Notes under the pieces: model-generated
What the model was told of the DNA's origin: nothing
Database searches by the model: none
What the model saw: the letters and a program-made list of their open reading frames with translations, nothing else
Program-made: the position numbers and the translations under genes
Assembly (NCBI RefSeq): GCF_017114985.1
Contig: NZ_JABXKP010000021.1
Location: forward strand, 62,001 to 126,000
Origin: Nostoc sp. JL33
Lineage (GTDB): Bacteria > Cyanobacteriota > Cyanobacteriia > Cyanobacteriales > Nostocaceae
Direction: 5' to 3'
Length of the DNA stretch: 64,000 bases
Shown here: positions 1-10,200 of the stretch, one piece after another
Position numbering within the stretch: position 1 is the first letter of the stretch
Layout: each line of letters begins with the position of its first letter

Positions 1-488
1 GCACAATGCTGGTTTATACTATAGGTAAGGGGGTTCATTCCTTTGTCCTTGATCCCAGCTTAGGAGAGTTTATTCTCACACAAGAAAATATCCGCATTCC
101 TAACCACGGGTCTGTTTACAGCGTCAACGAAGGTAACTTCTGGCAGTGGGAAGAATCAATTCGAGAATACATCCGCTACGTTCATCGCACAGAAGGGTAC
201 AGCGCTCGTTATAGCGGCGCAATGGTGAGCGACATCCATAGAATTTTGGTTCAAGGCGGCGTGTTTCTCTACCCAGGTACAATTCAAAACCCAGAAGGAA
301 AATTGCGCTTGCTTTATGAAACCGCTCCTCTGGCCTTTTTGATTGAGCAAGCAGGCGGTCGTGCTACCACAGGACAGATGGATATCTTGGATGTAGTGCC
401 AAAAAAACTGCACCAGCGCACGCCTTTAATTATTGGTAGCAAAGAGGATGTCGCAAAAGTCGAGTCTTTTACTCAAAACGGACATTAG
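1..488 (+). CDS. fbp: Fructose-1,6-bisphosphatase class I, C-terminal part (5' end outside window)
   Basis: The reading frame is open from the window edge, so the first visible ATG (position 6) is internal and the gene starts upstream. The visible ~160 residues match the C-terminal half of class I FBPase, including the [12 protein letters not shown] segment and the conserved [20 protein letters not shown] stretch that contributes to the sugar-phosphate and metal site. The enzyme hydrolyses fructose-1,6-bisphosphate to fructose-6-phosphate in gluconeogenesis and the Calvin cycle. It is followed on the same strand by tal, zwf and opcA, the known cyanobacterial oxidative pentose phosphate arrangement that supplies NADPH to heterocysts and to cells in the dark. 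Confidence 0.93.
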   Translation, partial: TMLVYTIGKGVHSFVLDPSLGEFILTQENIRIPNHGSVYSVNEGNFWQWEESIREYIRYVHRTEGYSARYSGAMVSDIHRILVQGGVFLYPGTIQNPEGKLRLLYETAPLAFLIEQAGGRATTGQMDILDVVPKKLHQRTPLIIGSKEDVAKVESFTQNGH

Positions 489-816
489 TATCGCCAGGCA
501 GAAGACAAAAAAAAATAAAGCTTTATTTACAAGCTTTTTAACTTTTTTCAACTGGATAGTTATTTTTGCCATGTTGCATTAGAAGAGGGTCACAAAAGGA
601 TCAAGGATGCATCTAGCCTATGGGATTAATTAAAAGTTAATCATGGTGATTTAGGATTGGCAATGGAGAATAGCACTTCTGGAAGATGTATTAAAAATTA
701 TCTCAGCTGGCCGATGCGATAAGTGATTGGCAACGCCACAATTCAAAAGTCACCATCAATATTTATTTGATGGGTTTTGCCAACATCACTATACAGGACT
801 GAAACAAATTAGAGCT
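489..816. other. fbp-tal intergenic region
   Basis: This gap of 328 bases holds no gene. An A/T-rich stretch with the short dyad AAAGCTT/AAGCTTT followed by T-runs (about 515-550) could be a weak terminator or attenuator after fbp. Open frame upstream of the tal ATG runs back to a TTG at 727 but does not look coding. A tal promoter probably lies here, but no convincing -35/-10 pair was found. Confidence 0.4.
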
Positions 817-1962
817 ATGACTACCAATCATCTACTAGAAATTACTCAATACGGTCAAAGTATCTGGCTGGATAATTTGACTCGTGACATTATTCAATCA
901 GGGGAACTCAAAGACCAGGTGGAAAATCAAGGTATCTCTGGGATTACCTCTAACCCCGCTATCTTTGAAAAAGCGATCGCTGGTAACGTCATTTATGATG
1001 CCGATATCGAAGCCGGAGTTCGGGCTGGCTCACCGATACAGCAAATTTACGAATCCCTAGTTTTTGCAGATATCCGTAATGCCTGTGATATTTTACGCCC
1101 TGTTTATGAAGCCTCGAATAGACTAGATGGTTATGTGAGTATCGAAGTACCACCAACCATCGCCCATGATACTGAAGCAACAATAGCAGAAGCGCGGCGC
1201 TATTTCCAAGAAGTTGGTCGGGAAAATTTGATGATTAAAATTCCCGGCACAGAACCTGGCTTGCCAGCAGTGGAACAGGCGATCGCAGATGGTATAAATG
1301 TCAATATTACGCTGCTGTTTTCTGTAGAAAGCTACATCAACACAGCTTGGGCTTATATTCGGGGCTTAGAAAAACGGGTGGCTGAGGGTAAAGACATCAG
1401 TAAAATTGCTTCAGTCGCTAGCTTCTTCCTCAGCCGGATTGATAGCAACATTGACGGCAAAATTGATGCTAAGTTGAAAAAAGGCGTTGATGATATTGCC
1501 GTGGAAGCAAAGCTCTTGGCTGTTAAAGGGAAAGTAGCGATCGCTAACGCCAAGATTGCCTACCAAGAATACAAGAAAATCATTAAAAGCGATCGTTGGC
1601 AAGCTTTGGCAGCAAAAGGGGCGACAGTACAACGACTACTTTGGGCTAGCACCAGCACCAAAGACCCGAACTACAGAGACGTGATGTATATCGAAGAGTT
1701 GATCGGCCAAGATACCGTTAACACTGTACCACCAGCAACAATTAAAGCTTGTGCCGATCATTGTAACGTAGGCGATCGCTTAGAAACCAATGTAGAAAAT
1801 GCTTACACGCTGATCGAAAGCCTCAAAGATCCCGATATCAACATCGATATCGATACCGTAATGGATGAACTGTTAGTCGATGGTATTGACAAGTTTATCC
1901 AGCCCTTCCAGTCCTTGATGAACTCTTTAGAAGAAAAGATCAAGGTATTGTCACCAGTGTAG
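817..1962 (+). CDS. tal: Transaldolase
   Basis: The 381-residue product matches the longer transaldolase type of cyanobacteria and actinobacteria. Visible signatures are SIWLDNLTRD near the N-terminus, GISGITSNPAIFEKAI, and the strand IKIPGTEPGLPA whose lysine would form the Schiff base with the dihydroxyacetone unit. It moves a three-carbon unit between sedoheptulose-7-phosphate and glyceraldehyde-3-phosphate in the cytoplasmic pentose phosphate pathway. The frame is open back to a TTG at 727, but ATG 817 gives the usual N-terminus (MTTNHLLEITQYG); the ribosome site is only a weak AGAG. It is the second gene of the fbp-tal-zwf-opcA operon. Confidence 0.94.
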   Translation: MTTNHLLEITQYGQSIWLDNLTRDIIQSGELKDQVENQGISGITSNPAIFEKAIAGNVIYDADIEAGVRAGSPIQQIYESLVFADIRNACDILRPVYEASNRLDGYVSIEVPPTIAHDTEATIAEARRYFQEVGRENLMIKIPGTEPGLPAVEQAIADGINVNITLLFSVESYINTAWAYIRGLEKRVAEGKDISKIASVASFFLSRIDSNIDGKIDAKLKKGVDDIAVEAKLLAVKGKVAIANAKIAYQEYKKIIKSDRWQALAAKGATVQRLLWASTSTKDPNYRDVMYIEELIGQDTVNTVPPATIKACADHCNVGDRLETNVENAYTLIESLKDPDINIDIDTVMDELLVDGIDKFIQPFQSLMNSLEEKIKVLSPV

Positions 1963-1966
1963 GGGA

Positions 1967-2104
1967 TGGGTGTTGGGAATTTTGGATTTTGGATTTGCGA
2001 TTTTGGATTGGACTTCAATTCTTTAATCCAAAATCTAAAATCTAAAATCGTTTCCCATGCCCTAACCCCAATCAAACATCCAAAATCAAAAATCCAAAAT
2101 TGTT
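1967..2104. repeat. STRR block (GATTTTG/CAAAATC-type heptamers) between tal and zwf
   Basis: The whole tal-zwf gap is built from degenerate heptamers such as ATTTTGG on one side and TCTAAAA/TCCAAAA on the other, so it could fold into a long imperfect hairpin. The repeat runs to within about five bases of the zwf ATG and leaves no normal Shine-Dalgarno sequence. Short tandemly repeated repetitive sequences are a known feature of Nostoc-type genomes. Confidence 0.8.
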
Positions 2105-3634
2105 ATGGTTAGTCTGCTAGAAAATCCCTTGCGCGTTGGTCTGCAACAACAAGGGATGCCCGAACCCCAGATTATAGTCATTTTTGGCGCTTCTGGTGAT
2201 CTCACCTGGCGCAAACTAGTACCAGCACTTTACAAATTGCGGCGAGAACGGCGTATTCCACCAGAAACTACCATTGTCGGTGTTGCACGTCGAGAGTGGA
2301 GCCACGATTACTTCCGTGAACAGATGCAAAAAGGCATGGAAGAGGCACATTCTGATGTCGATTTAGGGGAACTCTGGCAAGATTTTTCTCAAGGTCTGTT
2401 CTACAGTCCGGGAGATATAGACAACCCCGAAGGCTACCAGAAACTAAAAAACTTATTGAGTGAATTAGACGAAAAACGGGGCACGCGAGGTAATCGCATG
2501 TTCTACCTCTCAGTTGCCCCCTCATTCTTTCCCGAAGCGATTAAGCAGCTAGGAAGCGCCGGGATGCTAGAAGATCCCTACAAACATCGTCTAGTAGTTG
2601 AAAAACCCTTTGGTCGGGACTTGGCTTCTGCCCAGAGTCTTAACCAAGTGGTACAGAAATTTTGCAAAGAAAACCAAGTATATCGTATTGACCACTACTT
2701 GGGTAAAGAAACAGTCCAGAATTTGCTGGTGTTTCGCTTTGCCAATGCGATTTTTGAGCCGTTGTGGAATCGTCAATTTGTTGACCACGTACAAATTACC
2801 GTGGCAGAAACCGTGGGAGTGGAAGACCGGGCTGGTTACTATGAAAGTGCCGGCGCACTGCGGGATATGTTGCAAAATCACCTCATGCAACTTTATTGCC
2901 TAACGGCGATGGAAGCACCCAACGCAATGGATGCCGACAGCATCCGCACAGAAAAAGTGAAGGCACTCAAAGCTACCCGTTTAGCTGATGTTCACAATCT
3001 GTCACGGTCAGCAGTACGCGGTCAGTACAGTGCTGGTTGGATGAAAGGTGAAGCAGTGCCAGGGTATCGCACAGAACCAGGCGTTGATCCCAACTCCACC
3101 ACACCCACCTACGTCGCAATGAAGTTTTTGGTAGACAACTGGCGCTGGAAAGGTGTTCCTTTCTATTTGCGTACCGGGAAACGGATGCCGAAAAAAGTCA
3201 GTGAGATTTCGATTCACTTCCGCGAAGTTCCGTCTCGGATGTTCCAATCGGCCGCCCAACAGACAAACGCCAATATTTTGGCGATGCGGATTCAGCCGAA
3301 TGAAGGTATTTCACTGCGTTTTGATGTCAAAATGCCGGGGGCAGAATTCCGCACCCGTTCTGTTGACATGGACTTTAGTTATGGTTCCTTTGGCATCCAA
3401 GCAACATCCGATGCCTACGATCGCCTATTCCTTGATTGTATGATGGGCGATCAAACATTGTTCACACGGGCGGACGAAGTAGAAGCAGCCTGGCAGGTAG
3501 TAAATCCAGCCCTTTCCGTTTGGGATGCACCCGCCGACCCAACTACTATTCCCCACTATGAAGCCGGTACCTGGGAACCAGCAGAAGCAGAATTCTTAAT
3601 TAACCAGGATGGCCGTCGCTGGCGCAGACTCTAA
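2105..3634 (+). CDS. zwf: Glucose-6-phosphate 1-dehydrogenase
   Basis: This 509-residue protein has the family's usual length. The NADP-binding fingerprint [13 protein letters not shown] lies near residues 26-38, and the catalytic motif RIDHYLGKE with its acid-base histidine is near residue 195. The Cys in [11 protein letters not shown] just before the active site is in the region implicated in redox control of cyanobacterial G6PDH. It oxidises glucose-6-phosphate and makes NADPH, the entry step of the oxidative pentose phosphate pathway and a main source of reductant for nitrogenase in heterocysts. ATG 2105 gives the expected N-terminus although the upstream bases are STRR sequence. The partner gene opcA follows. 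Confidence 0.96.
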   Translation: MVSLLENPLRVGLQQQGMPEPQIIVIFGASGDLTWRKLVPALYKLRRERRIPPETTIVGVARREWSHDYFREQMQKGMEEAHSDVDLGELWQDFSQGLFYSPGDIDNPEGYQKLKNLLSELDEKRGTRGNRMFYLSVAPSFFPEAIKQLGSAGMLEDPYKHRLVVEKPFGRDLASAQSLNQVVQKFCKENQVYRIDHYLGKETVQNLLVFRFANAIFEPLWNRQFVDHVQITVAETVGVEDRAGYYESAGALRDMLQNHLMQLYCLTAMEAPNAMDADSIRTEKVKALKATRLADVHNLSRSAVRGQYSAGWMKGEAVPGYRTEPGVDPNSTTPTYVAMKFLVDNWRWKGVPFYLRTGKRMPKKVSEISIHFREVPSRMFQSAAQQTNANILAMRIQPNEGISLRFDVKMPGAEFRTRSVDMDFSYGSFGIQATSDAYDRLFLDCMMGDQTLFTRADEVEAAWQVVNPALSVWDAPADPTTIPHYEAGTWEPAEAEFLINQDGRRWRRL

Positions 3635-3923
3635 AATTTTAGATTTTAGATTTTACATTTTAGATTGGGGACGGCAAAATCGGGAATAGGTAATAGGCAA
3701 TATGAAAAACTATTACCTATTATTAATTACCAAATTACCAGTTCTTAATCCAAAACCTCAAATCTTAAATCTTAAATCCGTCTTGGAAAGTTCTGATGCC
3801 TGCGGCGGGCTGCGCCAACGCCCGAAGTTGCCACAACGGGGGGAACCCCCGCAAGGTACTTATCTTCGGTTTCCGGCGCTCAGACTTTCCACAAAATCCA
3901 AAATCCAAAATCCAAAATTGACT
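3635..3923. repeat. zwf-opcA spacer with STRRs and a GC-rich palindromic repeat
   Basis: TTTTAGA-type heptamers follow zwf (3638-3667), CAAATCTTAAATC-type units lie at 3757-3778, and CAAAATC units at 3893-3917 run up to the opcA start. Between them, 3790-3890 is a GC-rich palindromic repeat with the GGCTGCGCCAACGC core seen elsewhere in the window. A frame open from 3702 crosses all of this, but its peptide is translated repeat and is not counted as part of opcA. Confidence 0.75.
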
Positions 3924-5300
3924 ATGGCTCCCCAAGCGTCTACAATTTTTTCACTTCAGGCACCAAAAGATATTTCGCTTAACGAATTAGATGCGGAACT
4001 GAATCAAATTTGGCAAAGCTACGGCATTACTGGCGAGGACGGTGGGCTTCCTGCTGCGACTCGCGCTACTACATTTACCTTAGTGGTTTACGAACCGGAA
4101 GAAACCCAGTATCTTTTGGCCACTTTGGGATTTTACAACGGCCCGCTTGACGGGATTTTAGGGCCTCAGATGGAAGCTGCGCTGCGGCAAGTGCAGAGAA
4201 AATATAAACTGCCAGATACTGGAATAGCAACACCTCAAACCCTGGCTATCTTGAGAGAAGAATTCGCCAAACGTCAAGGAAACGGGGCTACAGGGGATAA
4301 TGGTTCTACTGGTATTCCCAGCTTAAATGCCCCAAGCCCTAGAATTGCCGATGAAATTGCCCTCCGCAACCCCTGCCGCATCATTGCACTGTTTCCGATT
4401 GCTGGCGAAGATGAAGGGGTCAAGGCTCAGGTTTCTGCCTATTGCCCCATCCAAAAGCAATCATCAAGCACACTAATCTGCTGCGAGTATATAACTCTCA
4501 GTGGAACTGCTGCTGCCTTGGAACGGATAGGGGGCATGATTCCAGCATTGTTAATTGGCGGCTTACCAAAGTTTGTCTGGTGGAAAGCAACACCAGATCC
4601 AAACAACAGTCTATTCAAGCGGCTGGCAGCAGTATCCAATAATGTTATTGTGGATTCTTGCCGCTTTAACGAGCCAGAAAGTGATTTACTCCACCTACAA
4701 GAATTGGTGGAAAGTGGTGTTCCCTTAGCTGACTTGAACTGGCGTCGCCTTGCATCATGGCAAGAGTTGACAGCTGAAGCCTACGACTCACCCCACCGTC
4801 GCGCGGCGCTTAGGGAAGTTGATCGAGTAACTATTGATTACGAAAAAGGCAACCCCGCCCAAGCTTTGCTATTTTTGGGCTGGTTGGCAAGTCGGTTACA
4901 ATGGCTGCCAGTTTCCTATGAAAAGGAAACCGGAGATTACGACATCACTCGAATTGGCTTCGTTGCCCAAGATCAACGGCAAGTAGAAGCCGAGTTAGCA
5001 GGAGTTCCAGTTGCTGATGTGGGTGAGATTATGGGCGACTTGATTGCCCTGCGCCTCAGCTCGACAAATCCAAAGGCAGACTGTGGTACAGTAATCTGCT
5101 CGGAAACTGGTGGCTGTATGCGGATGGAAACCCACGGTGGTGCCCAATCCGCCGGTTTGTTTCAACAAGTGACTTCACTTTCGGAACAAAAGGCGGAAGC
5201 ATTGCTGAGTCAGCAGGTGCAACGTTGGGGCCGCGAGTCACTTTTTGAAGAAAGCCTGGGACTGACAGCGAATATTTTCCAATTGGAAACAAATAGTTAG
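3924..5300 (+). CDS. opcA: Glucose-6-phosphate dehydrogenase assembly protein OpcA
   Basis: OpcA (458 residues from this ATG) is the allosteric activator of G6PDH in cyanobacteria and a target of thioredoxin control. Residues of about 60-115 (LGFYNGPLDGILGPQMEAAL) resemble a peptidoglycan-binding-like helical domain, as is usual in cyanobacterial OpcA. The rest is the OpcA core, with SGTAAALERIGGMIPALLIGGLP and the C-terminal cysteines CGTVICSETGGC. ATG 3924 (MAPQASTIFSLQAPKDISL) is the expected start. The open frame back to 3702 is translated repeat. A terminator-like hairpin follows. Confidence 0.93.
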   Translation: MAPQASTIFSLQAPKDISLNELDAELNQIWQSYGITGEDGGLPAATRATTFTLVVYEPEETQYLLATLGFYNGPLDGILGPQMEAALRQVQRKYKLPDTGIATPQTLAILREEFAKRQGNGATGDNGSTGIPSLNAPSPRIADEIALRNPCRIIALFPIAGEDEGVKAQVSAYCPIQKQSSSTLICCEYITLSGTAAALERIGGMIPALLIGGLPKFVWWKATPDPNNSLFKRLAAVSNNVIVDSCRFNEPESDLLHLQELVESGVPLADLNWRRLASWQELTAEAYDSPHRRAALREVDRVTIDYEKGNPAQALLFLGWLASRLQWLPVSYEKETGDYDITRIGFVAQDQRQVEAELAGVPVADVGEIMGDLIALRLSSTNPKADCGTVICSETGGCMRMETHGGAQSAGLFQQVTSLSEQKAEALLSQQVQRWGRESLFEESLGLTANIFQLETNS

Positions 5301-5351
5301 CTTCGCCTGGAAAGAATAAAAGTTACCAAAATTGCGAAAATCAAACGCAAG

Positions 5352-5395
5352 CTCTTCAGATTTTTGGATATTTCAATAATCTGGAGGGTTTTTCT
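5352..5395 (+). terminator. Probable intrinsic terminator after opcA
   Basis: CTCTTCAGATT (5352-5362) pairs, with G-U wobbles, with AATCTGGAGGG (5378-5388). A T-rich run follows. It lies about 50 bases after the opcA stop and probably ends the pentose phosphate operon. Confidence 0.6.
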
Positions 5396-5492
5396 ATTTT
5401 CCTTGGTTTTAGCCCAGAAGCTTTGAACTTAGTAATTCATATCAAGGAAAAAGCAATAGTTCATCTACTGGGGTATTGTTGCTTTCCTGAAA

Positions 5493-6128
5493 TTATTGAA
5501 AGGATAGGTCGTATGTGCCTCCACGCTCAAGCGCACGTTTGTAAGCAGGTCGCGCATGAATACGCTCGATAAATTGTTTGAGCTTTGGCCGGCTCTCGAC
5601 CTCTTCTTTGAGCCTGGCGATTTGTTCAAGGGGAAAGCTCATTTGGATATCGGCGGCGGTAAATTCCTCACCCACAAACCACGTACTTTTACTGAGTTCG
5701 CCTTCTATGTAGTCAAAGTGAAGTTTGATCTGGGGCGCAACGAATCCGCTAACGGCGCTGCTGTCTCCTGCCCCGAAATTGTTCAATACCAGCCGCATCA
5801 CCAGCAGTGGCATTGCAGAGCCTTCGGCGTAATGCAGCCAATACGTATAGCGCAGATGCTCTGGCGTACCCGATGCCGGGACTAGCCGACCATTACCGTA
5901 GCGATCAACTAGGTATTCGATGATCGCGCCCGACTCAGCGATCGTCACGTCTGCATCTGTGATCACTGGTGACTTGCCGAGCGGATGGATTTGGCGCAGC
6001 GACTCTGGTGCCAGCATCGTCTTTGGATCGCGTTGATAAAATTTTATCTCGTATTCGATACCTAATTCTTCGAGCAGCCATAGCACACGCTGCGATCGCG
6101 AGTTGTTAAGATGATGAACAACGATCAT
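5493..6128 (-). CDS. Glutathione S-transferase family protein
   Basis: The 211-residue protein has an N-terminal thioredoxin-like GST domain (MIVVHHLNNSRSQRVLWLLEELG). The cis-proline and glutathione-binding region LGKSPVITDADVTIAESGAI contains the ES pair that holds the gamma-glutamyl group. An all-helical C-terminal domain follows. It is a cytosolic detoxification or redox enzyme of unknown substrate. ATG 6128 is preferred because GAGGAAGG lies just upstream; the frame extends to 6182 without a better start. It is transcribed away from cobB with only about 107 bases between them, so the two promoters share that short gap. Confidence 0.85.
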   Translation of the reverse strand: MIVVHHLNNSRSQRVLWLLEELGIEYEIKFYQRDPKTMLAPESLRQIHPLGKSPVITDADVTIAESGAIIEYLVDRYGNGRLVPASGTPEHLRYTYWLHYAEGSAMPLLVMRLVLNNFGAGDSSAVSGFVAPQIKLHFDYIEGELSKSTWFVGEEFTAADIQMSFPLEQIARLKEEVESRPKLKQFIERIHARPAYKRALERGGTYDLSFQ

Positions 6129-6235
6129 AAAACCTTCCTCTTTTGCAGATGTTGTCAAACACAGAATAATTTTATCAGTCAAAATTTAACTAATACTTAA
6201 ATAGTTGCTGCATAAAAATCTCATTTGTTTCATTT

Positions 6236-7675
<1,440 letters not shown>

Positions 7676-8397
7676 GCCAGCACCTAGTAACCGCGTCTAG
7701 AGGTTCTCGTAGTACAGCATTTCATTAATTCGTAGCGACGCACCTTTGCCATTAGTTTTGTGAAGAAATATTACAAGAACTAATGCCCTGTGTAAAACAC
7801 AGGCATAAATCTCCGAGTAATAGGTAGCAACTCCAAATAACAAGTTTTGCAGCAAGTTTCTAGCACACTCTAGTACAGCATGGCGTAAATAAACCTACTA
7901 TTTGATTACAGCCAGAAAGCCCAAAATTAAAGCTTTTTGACTTTTGACTTTTGAATGCGTGACTTCCGGCTTGCGGTACTAGTCTTCTGTCAACAGTTCT
8001 AGAGATTTGTGCCCAGACATAAGAAACAAGGAACTTTAACAACATTAGAGGAGAAAATGATGAAAACGCTCAACTAAGTAGGTAGGCGGGAAAATTCATA
8101 ACTACGTCATTCCTCCTCTCTACGAACGCGAACAGCGTGTCGCAGACAGACGCTATTCGCGATCGCAATCACAGTTATTCTCTCATTGGAAATTGAAGAA
8201 GAATTCAGAAGTCAGAATTCTTCTTCAACCAATTTTCCCCTGATCTAGAAATAGAGGCTTGACTTTGAAAGAGATTTTGAAAACTCGGTATCAATTTGGC
8301 TTTCTCGATGCAAATTAAAGGTATAACAGCTTACCAGCAGTTTGAGGATGGAAACTAATCTTTAAAACCTCATTCAGTAATTGCAAGGAGTGGAAGT
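7676..8397. other. Intergenic region upstream of the AraC-type regulator
   Basis: These 720 bases contain a MITE-like repeat (7870-7982, listed separately) and a GCGAACAGCGTGTCGCAGAC-type palindromic repeat near 8126-8160. No supported coding frame was seen. The regulator's promoter probably lies in 8200-8390, where a TATAAC box occurs at 8322 without a well-spaced -35. Confidence 0.5.
7870..7982 (+). mobile_element. MITE-like element, copy 1 (113 bp)
   Basis: The element begins CTAGTACAGCATGGCGTAAA and ends in a TTTTGACTT repeat followed by TTGCGGTACTAG. The two ends are inverted copies of each other (CTAGTAC..CA.GGCG.AA). Related copies lie at 29486-29593 and 61814-61917. It has no coding capacity, so it would need a transposase from elsewhere. 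Confidence 0.75.
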
Positions 8398-9177
8398 ATG
8401 GTTTCTTCTAGCAACGGTATTTTAGAACAAGGCAATTTTCAAGTCACACTGCCGCATATCTGGGATCATGATATAAGCGATGTCTACGACCAGCAACTCT
8501 TGTCTACGAGAGGCTGCGCCAAGGAGACGCTACGTGAACCCTTACGCCAGCAGAGTTTTTTAGCCTTGCAGAGAACCAATACAGCGTTAGAGTTAAAAGT
8601 GCAAGAGCTTTTAGCTCAATTAAGTACTGCTAAAGAGCAATTTTGCCGTGAGAAAGCTTCCGATCACCAGACACAGACAGAATTAGAAAAGTCCCTTTCT
8701 TTGCTTCAGACAACTTTAGATTCCACAGAAGAATTATTGTCAGCGATCGCTCCTCGACTGGAAAAACACGTTGCCTCAAAGCAGTGGGGTTTGGCTAAAT
8801 ATCAGCGAATATCAGAACCACAGAGGCTCTTTCCTACTTACCCTCGACTAAAGGAAGTTTTTGACTATATCGAAGCTAATTATCATCAATCGATTGGTTT
8901 AAGTAACGTAGCTGTTGCAGTTGGTTATTCCGCAGCTTATTTAACCAATCTAGTGCGACGCAAAACGGGAAAAACAGTAAATGATTGGATCTTTGAACGC
9001 CGGATGCTAGCTGCGCGTACTTTGCTTCTGGAAACCAACCAGCCAGTTAATCAGATTGCTTGTGCAATAGGCTATCAGTATGAAGGATATTTCTTTCGTC
9101 AATTTCGCCAGTTTCATGGTACTACGCCTCAAGCTTGGCGTAATACTCAGCGTTCTAATGTTAGTGCCAATCACTAG
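8398..9177 (+). CDS. AraC-family transcriptional regulator with coiled-coil N-terminus
   Basis: The last ~110 residues are an AraC/XylS double helix-turn-helix domain (FDYIEANYHQSIGLSNVA; then VNQIACAIGYQYEGYFFRQF and FHGTTPQAW). The N-terminal ~150 residues hold no cupin sensor but a likely coiled coil (residues ~55-115) rich in Glu, Gln and Leu. ATG 8398 follows AAGGAG at good spacing. Residues 40-52 (STRGCAKETLREP) are encoded by a dispersed palindromic repeat whose GAGAGGCTGCGCCAA core also occurs near 29216. It lies on the same strand upstream of the double-glycine protein and exporter genes, so it is a candidate regulator of that cassette, by inference only. Confidence 0.85.
   Translation: MVSSSNGILEQGNFQVTLPHIWDHDISDVYDQQLLSTRGCAKETLREPLRQQSFLALQRTNTALELKVQELLAQLSTAKEQFCREKASDHQTQTELEKSLSLLQTTLDSTEELLSAIAPRLEKHVASKQWGLAKYQRISEPQRLFPTYPRLKEVFDYIEANYHQSIGLSNVAVAVGYSAAYLTNLVRRKTGKTVNDWIFERRMLAARTLLLETNQPVNQIACAIGYQYEGYFFRQFRQFHGTTPQAWRNTQRSNVSANH
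8505..8542. repeat. Dispersed palindromic repeat inside the AraC-type gene
   Basis: The GAGAGGCTGCGCCAAGGAGA core within 8505-8542 matches intergenic copies near 29216-29235. It is translated in frame in the poorly conserved N-terminal part of the regulator. Confidence 0.6.
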
Positions 9178-9471
9178 CAACATAATGAATAGTTTTAACA
9201 ACAAAATGTGCATTGTACCTAAAAATTTTATTTTCTACACTACTAAATATAGGAACGCAAATTGATTCTTGAAAGCATACTAAGACTAAAAGCTTTATCC
9301 AACAATGCTCATATCTTGGAAACCTTTCAGTAATTAAACCGGATTCCTATTAAGACAGCTTACTTTTCAAACAAAGTAGCTTGTAAAAGGCCGATATTAA
9401 GATGCTTTAGCCATCTTATCGGCAAATATAGCAGTCCTAAATCATTTGTGAAATATTTTTGGAGTTAGCTG

Positions 9472-9531
9472 TCATTAGTCATTTGTCCTTTGTAATTGCA
9501 AATGACTAATGACCAATGACCAATGACCATA
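9472..9531. repeat. Inverted STRR (TCATTTG/CAAATGA, CCAATGA heptamers)
   Basis: Heptamers of the form TCATTAG/TCATTTG read into a short centre and then back as CAAATGA, CTAATGA and CCAATGA. They make a possible hairpin just upstream of the promoter at 9541. The same family lies near 33880, 40990, 47522 and 58733. Confidence 0.75.
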
Positions 9532-9540
9532 ACAGAAATT

Positions 9541-9568
9541 TTCACAACTCAAATAGGATTGCTATAAT
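9541..9568 (+). promoter_or_regulatory. Sigma70-type promoter for the double-glycine crystallin gene
   Basis: TTCACA at 9541-9546 and a perfect TATAAT at 9563-9568 are separated by 16 bases. The -10 ends 36 bases before the ATG at 9605. AAAGGAAAG at 9591 is the likely ribosome site. Confidence 0.65.
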
Positions 9569-9604
9569 TCCACATCAACATCAATCTAGAAAAGGAAAGT
9601 GGCA

Positions 9605-9970
9605 ATGTTAAACACCAAAGAACATTTTAATCAACTTGATGCAATTGCAGTAACAGAACTTGACAATGAGACTGCTGCTGCTATTCAAGGCGGTGCGGCA
9701 TTGGAACTCTACAAAGATACTGGTGTTTTGGGTGCTTCAGGTTTGCTAGGCAGTTTCAACATTGGCGGCAGGGCTACACTGAGTTCAAGAGCAAACGACG
9801 AGATTAGCTCGGTTCTAATTAAGGATGGTGAATGGGAATTTTACGAGAATGCGAATTACCAGGGTAGATCCATAACCTTCAAAAGGGGAAGGTACGACCT
9901 TGGTTTTTATCCCTTGGGCTTTGGCAGCAGTTGGAATGACAAAATCTCATCTTTCAAACGAATCGATTGA
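9605..9970 (+). CDS. Double-glycine-leader beta/gamma-crystallin protein, probable export substrate
   Basis: The 121-residue product has two parts. Residues 1-30 form an acidic leader ending ELDNETAAAIQGG, the pattern cleaved by C39 peptidases after Gly-Gly. Residues 31-121 form what looks like one complete beta/gamma-crystallin domain of two Greek-key motifs. The second shows the classic YENANYQG, and both carry the calcium-site pattern N/D-N/D-x-x-S/T-S (NDEISS 64-69; NDKISS 111-116). Cleavage at the GG would release the domain intact at 91 residues. ATG 9605 follows AAAGGAAAG; a GTG two codons earlier is less likely. The next two genes encode a C39-peptidase ABC exporter and an HlyD adaptor, so secretion by them is inferred. 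The role outside the cell is unknown. Confidence 0.85.
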   Translation: MLNTKEHFNQLDAIAVTELDNETAAAIQGGAALELYKDTGVLGASGLLGSFNIGGRATLSSRANDEISSVLIKDGEWEFYENANYQGRSITFKRGRYDLGFYPLGFGSSWNDKISSFKRID

Positions 9971-10200
9971 GCCAGCACTTTTGCTAAACGCTCAGGACTC
10001 TGATCAAACAAACTGATTAGACCAGTAGAACATTTAAGGCGATCAAGATTTTCTCTTTTCCCCTTGCTCGCCTTTCTCTCTAACAAAAAGTAACACAACA
10101 CATTTGTGGTCGATTGTTTTGAAAGATGCAAGAAGCGTACCTTTCCAAAAATCAATAACAGATATAGAACCAACAAAGCTAGATGGCTTGAGTTTTGACG

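Larger units (their letters stand above)
9178..9604. other. Intergenic region upstream of the double-glycine crystallin gene
   Basis: This stretch holds a bulged hairpin at about 9390-9424 (GCCGATATTAAGATG/CATCTTATCGGC), an inverted STRR at 9472-9531 and a strong promoter at 9541-9568. The phrase TCCTAAATCATTTGTGAA (about 9435) recurs near 18745 and is another dispersed repeat. No coding frame was supported. Confidence 0.55.

Noticed and set aside
727-816. Upstream TTG start for transaldolase
   Set aside because: The extra 30 residues are not part of the family, and ATG 817 gives the usual N-terminus.
3702-3923. N-terminal extension of opcA
   Set aside because: The 74 extra residues are translated STRR and palindromic repeat; the conserved start is ATG 3924.
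6183-6235. Cobalamin riboswitch upstream of cobB
   Set aside because: The divergent gap is too short for the aptamer, and no B12-box-like sequence is present.
9472-9531. Possible CRISPR-like array from the tandem TCATTTG/CCAATGA units
   Set aside because: Units are seven bases with no spacers; this is an STRR. No cas genes occur in the window, and the Cas4-like nuclease at 22376 stands alone.
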